Assembly (NCBI RefSeq): GCF_000968535.2
Contig: NC_016112.1
Location: 1 to 64,000 of the forward strand
Source: Methylotuvimicrobium alcaliphilum 20Z
GTDB lineage: Bacteria > Pseudomonadota > Gammaproteobacteria > Methylococcales > Methylomonadaceae
Direction of reading: 5' to 3'
Length of the DNA: 64,000 nucleotides
Below are positions 1-10,401 of the stretch, one piece after another (the first letter of the stretch is position 1; each line of letters starts with the position of its first letter). The position numbers and the translations under genes were made by a program. The notes below the pieces were generated by a model. It saw only the letters and a program-made list of their open reading frames with translations, was not told the DNA's origin and searched no databases.

Positions 1-86
1 TTCAGGTGATTGTTAACAAAAACGGATAAAAAAGATCCGGGATGATAGAATAAACGCCGGTTTATGTCAATTATGTCGGCACTGAT

Positions 87-155
87 TTGATTGCTGTATA
101 GTGGCATATTTTTTTTATAATATCATCTATTTACTCTTCGCTATCTTCTTAAATA
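87..155 (+). promoter_or_regulatory. Likely dnaA promoter and AT-rich leader
   Basis: A perfect TATAAT (116-121) lies 34 bases before the dnaA start. The best -35 candidate is TTGCTG at 91-96, with a long 19-base spacer. The tract 106-135 is almost pure A/T and could also serve as an unwinding region. No consensus DnaA box is seen in 1-155. The call rests on the -10 match and position only. Confidence 0.35.
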
Positions 156-1472
156 ATGAGTGCACTCTGGAACAACTGTCTCGCTAAACTTGAAAATGAA
201 ATTTCTTCCTCGGAATTCAGCACCTGGATTAGACCCTTGCAGGCAATCGAAACCGACGGAAAACTCAAGTTATTAGCGCCGAACCGGTTTGTGCTGGATT
301 GGGTAAAAGAACATCATTTCGCCAAACTGGAAGAGGCAATACAGCAATTTTCCAATGGTTCTTTAAGCTTGCAACTAGACATCGGCTCGAAAAAAGCCAT
401 TCCGGCTCCTACACCGCAGCCTACCAAAGCCCCCGATACCAAAAAATCACGTCCTAACTTTCTTAATAAAGCATTTATTTTCGATAACTTTGTCGAAGGT
501 AAATCCAACCAATTGGCAAAAGCGGCTTCTATTCAGGTCTCCGAAAATATAGGCAAGGCATACAACCCGTTATTAATTTACGGAGCCTCCGGTTTAGGTA
601 AAACGCATCTGATGCATGCAATCGGTAATGCGATTCTGCAACATAATCCGTCGGCGAAAATTGTTTATCTGCACTCCGAAAAATTCGTGCAAGATATGGT
701 CAAGGCTTTACAACAAAATGCGATCGATACTTTCAAGGAATATTATCGAGGAGTCGATACCCTGCTAATTGACGATATTCAATTTTTTGCCGGCAAGGAA
801 CGCTCTCAAGAAGAGTTTTTTCATACCTTCAACACGTTGTTGGAAAAAAAGCACCAGGTCGTTTTAACCTGCGATAAATACCCGAAAGAAATCGTCGGTT
901 TGGAAGACCGTTTGAAATCGCGCTTCGGCTGGGGATTACCGGTTGCAATCGAACCCCCGGACCTTGAAACTCGTGCCGCTATTTTAATGAAAAAAGCAAT
1001 GATGGCGGGTGTCGATCTACCTCAGGAAGTCGCGTTTTTCATCGGTAAAAGAATTCCTTCGAATGTAAGAGATCTCGAAGGCGCATTACGACGAGTCATT
1101 GCCAATGCGCAATTTACCGGACGCGAAATCACCACCGAATTTACCAAAGAAGCATTGCACGATCTGATTTCCTTACAAGATAAGCTCGTCAATATCGATA
1201 ACATCCAAAAAACCGTAGCCGAATATTTTAAGATTAGGGTTGCGGATTTATCGTCGAAAAATCGCCGGCAATCTATTACCCGACCACGGCAAATTGCTAT
1301 GTGTCTAGCTCGTGAATTAACTTCGCACAGTTTTCCGGAAATCGGCGAAGCATTCGGTGGGCGCGATCACACCACGGTAATTAATGCTTGTAAACGCATT
1401 GCCTCCTTACGCGACTCGGATGTAAAGCTTGAGGAAGATTATTTAAACCTGTTGAGAACATTGTCGCATTAA
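156..1472 (+). CDS. dnaA: Chromosomal replication initiator protein DnaA
   Basis: DnaA binds DnaA boxes at oriC as an ATP complex, melts the origin and recruits the helicase. The 438-residue product has the normal four-domain layout: an N-terminal helicase/DiaA-interaction domain (1-75), a short variable linker (about 76-100), an AAA+ core with Walker A GASGLGKT (143-150) and Walker [10 protein letters not shown] (about 202-210), and a C-terminal helix-turn-helix with the signature GGRDHTTV. The linker is shorter than in E. coli, which accounts for most of the length difference. The ATG at 156 gives the conserved MSALWNNCL start. dnaN follows after 185 bases that hold DnaA boxes, so autoregulation is likely. 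Confidence 0.98.
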   Translation: MSALWNNCLAKLENEISSSEFSTWIRPLQAIETDGKLKLLAPNRFVLDWVKEHHFAKLEEAIQQFSNGSLSLQLDIGSKKAIPAPTPQPTKAPDTKKSRPNFLNKAFIFDNFVEGKSNQLAKAASIQVSENIGKAYNPLLIYGASGLGKTHLMHAIGNAILQHNPSAKIVYLHSEKFVQDMVKALQQNAIDTFKEYYRGVDTLLIDDIQFFAGKERSQEEFFHTFNTLLEKKHQVVLTCDKYPKEIVGLEDRLKSRFGWGLPVAIEPPDLETRAAILMKKAMMAGVDLPQEVAFFIGKRIPSNVRDLEGALRRVIANAQFTGREITTEFTKEALHDLISLQDKLVNIDNIQKTVAEYFKIRVADLSSKNRRQSITRPRQIAMCLARELTSHSFPEIGEAFGGRDHTTVINACKRIASLRDSDVKLEEDYLNLLRTLSH

Positions 1473-1484
1473 CGGTGTTTAACT

Positions 1485-1550
1485 TGTGGATAAGTACAGT
1501 CTTTAGCAGAAGAGAGTCGTTATCCCCTTTTTATCAAGCGCTTATCCACA
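1485..1550. other. DnaA boxes in the dnaA-dnaN gap (candidate oriC)
   Basis: Two perfect consensus DnaA boxes face each other: TGTGGATAA at 1485-1493 (minus-strand TTATCCACA) and TTATCCACA at 1542-1550. A weaker match, TTATCCCCT, lies at 1520-1528. An A/T-rich stretch (1566-1655) with several TTATC/GATAA half-matches follows. Perfect boxes beside an AT-rich element, between dnaA and dnaN, fit an origin or a DnaA-controlled dnaN promoter. Sequence before base 1 could hold further boxes. Confidence 0.6.
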
Positions 1551-1657
1551 GCTTTAAACTCCGGTTCTAAACAAGATAAGTTATTGATAAGTATGAAATT
1601 AAATGACTTATCACGCTTTTTTAATAGGCTAATAGTAAATATAAATAAATATCTTAT

Positions 1658-2758
1658 ATGAAATATATTATTAATAGAGAACAGCTATTGGTTCCATTGC
1701 AGCAAATTGTCAGTGTGATTGAAAAAAGGCAAACCATGCCGATTTTGTCGAATGTACTGATGGTTTTTCGTCAAAACAGCCTGTTAATGACCGGTACCGA
1801 TCTTGAAGTACAAATCGTCACCGAAATTGCGATAGAAAATACGACTTTTGCCGAAATTACTTTACCCGCTCGAAAGTTTCTCGACATCTGTCGCTTGTTG
1901 CCGACCGGTGCCGATATCAAATTAGAAGTCGCCGACGATAAAGTTAAGGTGCTCTCCGGACGTAGCCGCTTTATTTTAAGTACACTGCCTGCCGAAAATT
2001 ATCCGGAATTTTCAGAAACCGAGTTAGATCATCGGTTTACCATCAATGCAGGACTTTTTAAAAAAGCGCTCGAAAAAACCGTTTTTTGTATGGCGTCTCA
2101 GGATGTACGCTATTATCTCAACGGTTTATTGCTCAACATTTCCAATTCGCGTATTAAACTCGTTGCATCCGATGGCCATCGTTTATCGGTTTTTGAAGAC
2201 AACTTAGAAAATCCAGCCGGATATGAAGCGCGTATCATCCTGCCCAGAAAAGGGGTCATGGAATTGGTGCGTTTATTGGATGATCCTGAAATTGAACTTG
2301 CCGTTGAATTTTCCAGTAATAACATAAGGGTTACGATCAATAATACGATCTTTTCAGCTAAATTGGTCGATGCCAAATACCCCGATTTTAACCGTGTCTT
2401 TCATCAAGATTTTCTAACGCCGATTCATATTCAACGTCAGTTATTAAAAGATGCATTGACTCGAGTGGCGATTTTATCGAATGAAAAATACAAAGGTGTG
2501 ACTTTCGACCTTTCTTCGGATTCGCTGAAAATCAGTGCGCACAATCCTGAACACGAAGAAGCCGAAGAAGAAATTGTTACCGATTATGTCGGCGAACCGC
2601 TTTCGATTGCGTTTAATGTGCAATATGTGCTTGATGCCATTTCTAATATCGATTCGGAAATTTCAGAGTTGACGATTGCAAGTAATTCCAGTTGCTGCAT
2701 TATTGACGAACCGGAAACTAGGTCTTATCGATTCATCGTGATGCCGATGCGTCTATGA
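1658..2758 (+). CDS. dnaN: DNA polymerase III beta subunit (sliding clamp)
   Basis: The beta clamp forms a dimeric ring around DNA that tethers polymerase III and other replication and repair proteins. The product has 366 residues, the usual length for the three-domain bacterial clamp. It begins MKYIINREQLLVPLQQI and ends with the family-typical YRFIVMPMRL, where the conserved C-terminal MPMRL helps form the protein-binding pocket. It lies between dnaA and recF, as in many Gammaproteobacteria. The spacing to recF is unusually wide (457 bases) because a dispersed repeat is inserted there. Confidence 0.98.
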   Translation: MKYIINREQLLVPLQQIVSVIEKRQTMPILSNVLMVFRQNSLLMTGTDLEVQIVTEIAIENTTFAEITLPARKFLDICRLLPTGADIKLEVADDKVKVLSGRSRFILSTLPAENYPEFSETELDHRFTINAGLFKKALEKTVFCMASQDVRYYLNGLLLNISNSRIKLVASDGHRLSVFEDNLENPAGYEARIILPRKGVMELVRLLDDPEIELAVEFSSNNIRVTINNTIFSAKLVDAKYPDFNRVFHQDFLTPIHIQRQLLKDALTRVAILSNEKYKGVTFDLSSDSLKISAHNPEHEEAEEEIVTDYVGEPLSIAFNVQYVLDAISNIDSEISELTIASNSSCCIIDEPETRSYRFIVMPMRL

Positions 2759-2849
2759 TCTTTGCTTTATGCAATTTTGGGGAGCTTTATCAATGGAAAA
2801 ATGAAGCCTTTGAAGTCAACTGAATCAGTTATTGCCTCGACATGCTTTT

Positions 2850-3083
2850 TTTACTGTGAAAGTTCGTAGATTGAGACTCTTTATCTAATTTTTCGATATG
2901 AAAAACAATGCCGGTTCCGAAGAGGGGCGGTTGCTCGTCCGACAGGCGTCGGCGGCAAGGATAGCCGCCGTCGAGCCTACACTGACGTATTCACAGCGTC
3001 CTGTCGGGCGAGTGACCGCACCCTTAGCTAACCTAAGCTTTCATTTTCCGGGGCGATGACCTGGCTTTCATGAACGTTAAGGT
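2850..3083. repeat. Dispersed palindromic repeat, family A copy 1
   Basis: This 234-bp element recurs at 21778-22088 and 39550-39794. All copies begin GTGAAAGTTCGTAGA and end near ATGAACGTTA. The interior is a long imperfect hairpin: GGCGGTTGCTCG near 2926 pairs with CGAGTGACCGC near 3010. Its centre, read on the minus strand, carries the core AGGACGCCGTGAATACGTCC (here slightly diverged) shared with families B and C. It fills most of the 457-base dnaN-recF gap. No gene is seen in the rest of that gap. Confidence 0.85.
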
Positions 3084-3215
3084 CAACTTTTCACTAACTT
3101 CCTGAAATTTCTAAATCGCAGTCATTATTAAATGTGGAAGCAACAAAAAAACGAGCTTGTTGTTCATCTAACCGGTGTTAACCGCGTGCTTTTTTTGACT
3201 AGCAACTAATAAACG

Positions 3216-4295
3216 ATGAGTTTACAAAAGCTCGACATTTTTAATGTTAGAAATATTCGGCAAGCCAGTCTGCAACCATCGCCCGGACTCAATTTAATTT
3301 ACGGGGCTAATACCAGCGGTAAGAGTTCTGTCCTTGAAGCCATATTCATTCTTGGCCGGGCACGTTCTTTTAGAACCACACATATCAAACAAGTCGTAAA
3401 TTTTGATCGAAACGACTTAATCGTATCGGGTAAAGTGTTGCAACAGGGCGGGCGCAGCAGTTGCCAACTAGGCGTACAATTCGATGGGAAGGTTTCTGAA
3501 ATCAGAATTCAGCAATTACCTAATCAACCCCGGCATTTGCTTGCTTATGCCTTACCTATTCAATTGATTGAGCCTAAATCTTATCGTCTATTGGATACCG
3601 GGCCTCAAATCAGAAGAGAATTTATCGATTGGGGGACTTTCAATGAAAACGAACAATTCCTCTTGGCTTGGCGGCAGTACAAAACCGCATTGAACCAACG
3701 TAATGCCTTAATCAAACAAAAGCAAACGCATTCCATCCAAGTCTGGAATAATGAATTGGTTAATTACGGTACAATAGTCGATCAATATAGACGAGCCTAT
3801 TTACAAAGGCTTGAGCCGGTTTTTCAAGAATTTGTCAGTCGATTTCTCGGTACTGAAACTGTTCAATTCGATTATTTATCGGGTTGGGATAGCGGTAAAG
3901 GCTTTCGCCAATCCTTGGATGATGACCTCGATCGTGATCTGCGCTATAAAGTGACGCATAGTGGACCGCATCGTGCCGACCTCATTGTTTCAGTTAACAA
4001 TCGACTCGCCAAGGACTTTGTATCGCGCGGGCAATTAAAATTGTTAGTCTTATGTTTAAAGCTTGCGCAAGTACAATTATTGTCGACCCATCAGAGTAAC
4101 AATGTCTGTGTTTTAATCGATGATTTTACTGCTGAATTGGATACAACTAAAAGAGCGCTGTTAATCGAATATTTACAAGCAATGGATGTTCAGGTTTTTA
4201 TGACGGCCACTGAGCTGTCTGAATATGGCGATTTGAGTAAACTTAAAAACTATAAAATGTTCCACGTGGAACATGGTGAAATTAAACAAGCGTAA
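3216..4295 (+). CDS. recF: DNA replication and repair protein RecF
   Basis: RecF is an SMC-like ATPase that helps RecO and RecR load RecA at gapped DNA and stalled forks. The 359-residue product has Walker A GANTSGKSS (about 30-38), an ABC-type signature VSRGQLKLL (about 268-276) and Walker B VLIDDFTAELD (about 300). Length and order are normal. The last codons overlap a parS palindrome: the tail MFHVEHGEIKQA is the translation of TGTTCCACGTGGAACA plus flank, so the protein end is probably shaped by the DNA site. Confidence 0.97.
   Translation: MSLQKLDIFNVRNIRQASLQPSPGLNLIYGANTSGKSSVLEAIFILGRARSFRTTHIKQVVNFDRNDLIVSGKVLQQGGRSSCQLGVQFDGKVSEIRIQQLPNQPRHLLAYALPIQLIEPKSYRLLDTGPQIRREFIDWGTFNENEQFLLAWRQYKTALNQRNALIKQKQTHSIQVWNNELVNYGTIVDQYRRAYLQRLEPVFQEFVSRFLGTETVQFDYLSGWDSGKGFRQSLDDDLDRDLRYKVTHSGPHRADLIVSVNNRLAKDFVSRGQLKLLVLCLKLAQVQLLSTHQSNNVCVLIDDFTAELDTTKRALLIEYLQAMDVQVFMTATELSEYGDLSKLKNYKMFHVEHGEIKQA
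4258..4273. promoter_or_regulatory. parS site 1 (ParB-binding), inside recF
   Basis: TGTTCCACGTGGAACA is a perfect 16-bp palindrome and the CC/GG variant of the canonical parS sequence used by chromosomal ParB proteins. It lies in the last recF codons. Another parS starts 22 bases downstream, close to the origin where parS sites cluster in most bacteria. Confidence 0.88.
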
Positions 4296-4311
4296 TGTTT
4301 CACGTGAAACA
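4296..4311. promoter_or_regulatory. parS site 2 (ParB-binding), recF-gyrB gap
   Basis: TGTTTCACGTGAAACA matches the canonical bacterial parS consensus at all 16 positions. It starts directly after the recF stop codon and ends 29 bases before gyrB. It should nucleate ParB spreading for origin segregation. ParB bound here could also affect gyrB transcription, which is inference. Confidence 0.93.
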
Positions 4312-4334
4312 TTGGTACATTGAGAAGGTAGTAA

Positions 4335-6755
<2,421 letters not shown>

Positions 6756-6780
6756 GTTTTTGGTCTAAAAAGGGGATTGT

Positions 6781-6938
6781 ATACCCTTTGTTAGTCAAAT
6801 TTCGGCGTCGGGGTGCCCGTCAAAGGACGCCGTGAATACGTCCATGTAGGCTCTGTGACAGCATCCCTGCTGTCAAAGCCTTTGCCGAACACCCCGCACC
6901 TCCACGCGTCAACAACGAAATTTGAGGTGCGTGGGTAT
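6781..6938. repeat. Dispersed palindromic repeat, family B copy 1
   Basis: The ends are inverted: ATACCC..CAAATTTCG at the left matches CGAAATTTG..GGGTAT at the right. The interior carries the core AGGACGCCGTGAATACGTCC followed by CATGTAGGCT and a small hairpin GACAGCATCCCTGCTGTC. Other copies lie at 33865-34084, 50503-50661 and 51431-51638, with a remnant at 13770-13816. It lies between gyrB and the 6981 gene. Confidence 0.85.
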
Positions 6939-6980
6939 AGTTCAGCATAATCAAACATACAGAGCTGAAAAAGAAGAGCA

Positions 6981-7217
6981 GTGAAGACAACAAAATACTT
7001 CCTGACAACCCGTATGAGACCGGATCGAGAGATTATCAAGGACGAATGGATTCAATACGTTGTCCGGTTTCCTGAAAATGAGCACATACAGTTCGATGGC
7101 AGAATAAGGCGATGGGCAAGAATTGAAGAAATGGGAGGCCGGTATCTGCGGGTAATCCTGTTGCCGGATGGGGAAACCGTACATAACGTATTTTTCGATA
7201 GAGGGTATAAACCATGA
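6981..7217 (+). CDS. Small conserved protein paired with a DUF2283 gene
   Basis: The 78-residue product starts at a GTG. It has a pattern I know from many short bacterial proteins encoded just before DUF2283 genes: MRPDREIIKDEWIQYVV, then GRIRRWARIEE, then LRVILLPDGETVHNVFFDRG. An ATG 33 bases further in (7014) is an alternative start, but the extra KYFLTTR segment is common in homologues, so the GTG is preferred. The stop overlaps the next start (ATGA), so the two are translationally coupled. Such pairs are sometimes suspected to be toxin-antitoxin modules; that is not established here. Confidence 0.75.
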   Translation: MKTTKYFLTTRMRPDREIIKDEWIQYVVRFPENEHIQFDGRIRRWARIEEMGGRYLRVILLPDGETVHNVFFDRGYKP

Positions 7218-7411
7218 AAGTCAGCTATTTCGAAGATACCGACACCCTATACATCGAGTTCCGCAGCAGCGGGATAGTGGAATCCAAGGATTTGGATAAA
7301 AACACCATCATTGACGTTGATGCACAAGGCAACGTCTGTGCAATGACCTTTGAGCATGCAAGCCAGCGCACTGACGTTAATCATCTGATTGTTGAGGGTA
7401 TTGCAGCATAA
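7214..7411 (+). CDS. DUF2283 family protein
   Basis: The 65-residue product matches the DUF2283 pattern: KVSYFEDTDTLYIEF, then a central IIDVDAQGNVCAMTFEHAS and a short C-terminal tail. It overlaps the preceding gene by four bases (ATGA). The family is a small beta-rich fold of unknown role, often encoded with the gene type found upstream. No membrane segment or catalytic motif is visible. Confidence 0.8.
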   Translation: MKVSYFEDTDTLYIEFRSSGIVESKDLDKNTIIDVDAQGNVCAMTFEHASQRTDVNHLIVEGIAA

Positions 7412-7504
7412 TCACGGTAGGACGCGGTTAGGAACGAACCGCATTGATTGATACACGCCTGTTTTTTATTGCCACCAATCACTATTTGGCATAGCATAAG
7501 CCCC

Positions 7505-7888
7505 ATGTCGACGCCCTTCAAAACAGCCTTAGTCATTTTTCTCGTGATCCTGCAATCGATCGCGCCGTTGGTGCATGCGCATCCGATGGTCGACGAGTTG
7601 TCGGACGGCGTGCACATGCCCGGCTTTGAGCAATTCAACGCCGCGAACGACGACGATGCATTGGCATTGTTCGACGCGTCCGTGATCGATTTGGATCAAG
7701 GCATTGAAACCGAAACGACGCTGCTGTCCGATTGGCTCCCTTTTGCCGTAGTGTTCGTTGCTTTCGTGTTTCCCGAACCGGATGAATGTCTCGGTTTCGA
7801 AGTTGCGTTTTCTCCACCGCCGAATGTGCTTTCCGGCCGAACCTCTTCCTCACCTCAAGCGCCCCGCGCACCACCCGTGCAACTGTAA
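7505..7888 (+). CDS. Small exported protein leading the metal-efflux operon
   Basis: The 127-residue product has an N-terminal hydrophobic segment (FKTALVIFLVILQSIAPLVHA) that looks like a signal peptide, an acidic middle and a second hydrophobic stretch (LLSDWLPFAVVFVAFVFP). The ATG at 7505 is preferred over an upstream start at 7448 because it places the signal peptide at the N terminus. The gene sits 84 bases before a czcC-like gene, in the place where small periplasmic CzcI-like proteins are often found. Clear homology to CzcI cannot be shown by eye, so the role is inferred from position. Confidence 0.55.
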   Translation: MSTPFKTALVIFLVILQSIAPLVHAHPMVDELSDGVHMPGFEQFNAANDDDALALFDASVIDLDQGIETETTLLSDWLPFAVVFVAFVFPEPDECLGFEVAFSPPPNVLSGRTSSSPQAPRAPPVQL

Positions 7889-7972
7889 ACAGTTTATAGA
7901 CCGTCGGATTCGCTGAATATCCGACTCGTTGTTTCAGTTGCGGCCCTGCTGCCGCATATTGCGGAGCTCAAT

Positions 7973-9229
7973 ATGATTCCCCTCAAGCCTTTAAAAGGCG
8001 CTTTGCTGTGTTGCTGCCTGCTGTCGACATTCGTTGTATGGGCAGACAGCGAAATGATCGTCGATCATTTCGATCCAATAGAGATCGAGCCGACCATGAC
8101 TTTGGCCGGTTTGATCGATACCACTGCCGAACATTATCCCGATGCCGCATGGCTCAAAGCATTGGAAGACGAAGCGAAAGCGCTTGCTGAGCGCGGGCAA
8201 AGTTGGATAGCAGGACCTGCTACTGCAGATTTGTTTTTTTTGGAAGCGACCAGCGGTACCTTGCATATTCTCGATGCAGTAGTAAGCGTGCCTTTGTGGA
8301 ACTTCGGGCAACGCGATGCCGAACAAAATATTGCTCAACGTGCCGATGACAGCAGGCAATCGCAAAGCCGGGCGTTCAAATTGCGTGTCGCTGGATTAGT
8401 TAGGTCGGCCTTATGGGATATCGCATTGACCGAAGTGCGTCAAGACCAGGCAAAAACCGATTATGAATTAACCGAAAAATTGGTCGGCAAGGTCAAGCGG
8501 CTTTATGAATTGGGTGACTTGGCCCGGGCCGATTTATTGCTTGCGCAAAGCGAATTGTTGCAGAAACGGTCGGTGTTGACCCTGGCGGAATCGGAAGTCA
8601 TGCATGCCCGAAAGCGCTATACGAATTTGACGCGGACCGAAAAAATTCCGGCCGAATTCCATGAACCCTTGGTTGCGCTGAAAACAATCGAACAGCAACA
8701 TCCCGCCTTGGCCGCGCTCAACAGTCAAATAGCCCGTAAACAAGCCGAACTCGAAGCGATACGTTTGACCGGCTCGGGTCAAACTCAGGTTTCTGTCGGC
8801 ATCAACAGCGATCGGGGCAACAACGACCCGCGCAGTAACTATACCGAAAGTTTCGGTGTCGGTATTTCGGTACCGTTCGGCGGCAGCGCGCATCAGGCGC
8901 CGAAAATTGCCGCAGTCAATGTCGAGTTAAATCGTCTGATCGCCGAACGTGAGCAACTGTTTAGAGATTTGAAACTCGCCTATCACGAAGCCGAGCATGC
9001 GTTGGAAGTCAACCGCGCCGAACAGGCAACCGCCGATGAAATGAAGAAACTGGCGGAAGAACATTTGGATATGACCGAATTAAGTTTCTCGGTCGGTGAA
9101 ATCAATCTGATCGAATTATTAAGAATCCGTGCCAGAACTCAACAAGCCATCCTAAATGCCAAAGAGCGTTCGGTGATCTTGCAGAGGGATATCGCACTAT
9201 ACAATCAGGCTGTTGGAGTGTTGCCATGA
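7973..9229 (+). CDS. czcC: Outer-membrane factor of a CzcCBA-type metal efflux pump
   Basis: This is the TolC-family channel of a heavy-metal RND pump, exporting cations across the outer membrane. The 418-residue product has a signal peptide (about 1-24, ending VVWADS) and two repeated alpha-barrel/beta-barrel halves rich in long helices. YELGDLARADLLLAQSELL and FSVGEINLIELLRIRARTQ are the matching segments of the two halves. The stop overlaps the next start by four bases, giving tight coupling to czcB. Metal specificity cannot be told from this subunit. Confidence 0.85.
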   Translation: MIPLKPLKGALLCCCLLSTFVVWADSEMIVDHFDPIEIEPTMTLAGLIDTTAEHYPDAAWLKALEDEAKALAERGQSWIAGPATADLFFLEATSGTLHILDAVVSVPLWNFGQRDAEQNIAQRADDSRQSQSRAFKLRVAGLVRSALWDIALTEVRQDQAKTDYELTEKLVGKVKRLYELGDLARADLLLAQSELLQKRSVLTLAESEVMHARKRYTNLTRTEKIPAEFHEPLVALKTIEQQHPALAALNSQIARKQAELEAIRLTGSGQTQVSVGINSDRGNNDPRSNYTESFGVGISVPFGGSAHQAPKIAAVNVELNRLIAEREQLFRDLKLAYHEAEHALEVNRAEQATADEMKKLAEEHLDMTELSFSVGEINLIELLRIRARTQQAILNAKERSVILQRDIALYNQAVGVLP

Positions 9230-10401
9230 AACGAATCGTTTATTTAGTGTTAGCCGGCTTGATTTCGATTCAGGCCCCGGTTGCTGTTTTTGCAAAAGAC
9301 GGTTGCGGCGAAGCCGATCTAAATTCGGCTATCGATAGCGGCTGTAAATTGCAGATTTTATCACCGGATACCGTTGAACTCAGTGCGGATCAGATCGCCA
9401 ATCTAGGTATTAAACTCGGAGCGATGACTAAGGTAGACGAAATACCGGTCTTGTCTGCGTCGGCTCGAGTGATTGTTCCGCCGGATCAGGAGCGTATTAT
9501 TAGCACCGCTGTATCGGGTTTGGTAAGCCGTATTCTTGTCGCCGAAGGCGATACCGTTAAACAGGGCCAATTATTGGCGCAGCTCAATAGTCCGGAATTA
9601 TTGGCCTTGCAGCGCGACTATCTAAAACAAGTCAGCGAATGGCACTTGGCCGAAGCGGTTTACCGGCGAGACCGGACCTTGCAGCAAGAAGGCATTATTC
9701 CACAGAGCCGCTGGGAAGAAACCCGTAGCCGCTATCAAGTTGCCAAATCGCAAGCTCAGGAAGCCAAGCAATTATTGTTAAGTGCCGGGATGAGTGAATC
9801 GGAATTAACGCAGTTATTAGCGACTAGGCGATTGAACAGTCAATTGGCTGTATCGGCGCCGATTGCCGGTATCGTGTTAGAACGAAGATCCGTACCTGGT
9901 GAGCGACTCGCGGCAAGCGAGCTGTTGTTTCGAATTGCCGACCTCAAACAATTATGGTTACAGCTGGCGATTCCTCAGGATCGTGTCGACGAAATAAAAC
10001 AGGGCGATAAAGTAAAGGTGGACGATACCGGGTTGATGGCCGAAATTGTCTTGCTCGGTCAACAGGTTGATCAACAATCCCAAAGCGTAATGGTACGCGC
10101 GCTCATACAAGGACCGCAAAGCGAATTGCGCCCGGGGCAGACCGTGAATACACAGGTCGTCAAAACAGCTGGTGCAAACATATTCAAAGTACCGCAGCCG
10201 GCGGTGGTAAACAGCGAAGGCCATGATTTTATTTTTATCCGTGTCGAATCCGGCTTTAAGGTACAAACTATCGAAGTGCAGGGAAGGCAAGATGGAGTAG
10301 TCTACATCGGAGGCGATCATCTCAACGGCAGCGAAACGATTGCGTTACAAGGCGCCGCGGCATTGAAAGCGCTTTGGCTGGAGTCCGGGAGCGCTGAGTG
10401 A
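9226..10401 (+). CDS. czcB: Periplasmic adaptor (membrane fusion protein) of CzcCBA-type pump
   Basis: This adaptor joins the inner-membrane RND transporter to the outer-membrane channel. The 391-residue product has an N-terminal signal segment ending near VAVFAKDG, a split lipoyl/barrel-sandwich region (GLVSRILVAEGDTVKQGQLLAQL and SAPIAGIVLERRSVPGERL) with a helical hairpin between, and beta-barrel and membrane-proximal domains after that. No His-rich metal-binding N-terminal extension is present. Starts and stops overlap with czcC and czcA, so the three should be one transcript. Confidence 0.88.
   Translation: MKRIVYLVLAGLISIQAPVAVFAKDGCGEADLNSAIDSGCKLQILSPDTVELSADQIANLGIKLGAMTKVDEIPVLSASARVIVPPDQERIISTAVSGLVSRILVAEGDTVKQGQLLAQLNSPELLALQRDYLKQVSEWHLAEAVYRRDRTLQQEGIIPQSRWEETRSRYQVAKSQAQEAKQLLLSAGMSESELTQLLATRRLNSQLAVSAPIAGIVLERRSVPGERLAASELLFRIADLKQLWLQLAIPQDRVDEIKQGDKVKVDDTGLMAEIVLLGQQVDQQSQSVMVRALIQGPQSELRPGQTVNTQVVKTAGANIFKVPQPAVVNSEGHDFIFIRVESGFKVQTIEVQGRQDGVVYIGGDHLNGSETIALQGAAALKALWLESGSAE

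Noticed and set aside
1-155. Classical oriC with clustered DnaA boxes upstream of dnaA
   Set aside because: No match to TTATCCACA is present in these bases. The consensus boxes are between dnaA and dnaN. Sequence before base 1 is not available.
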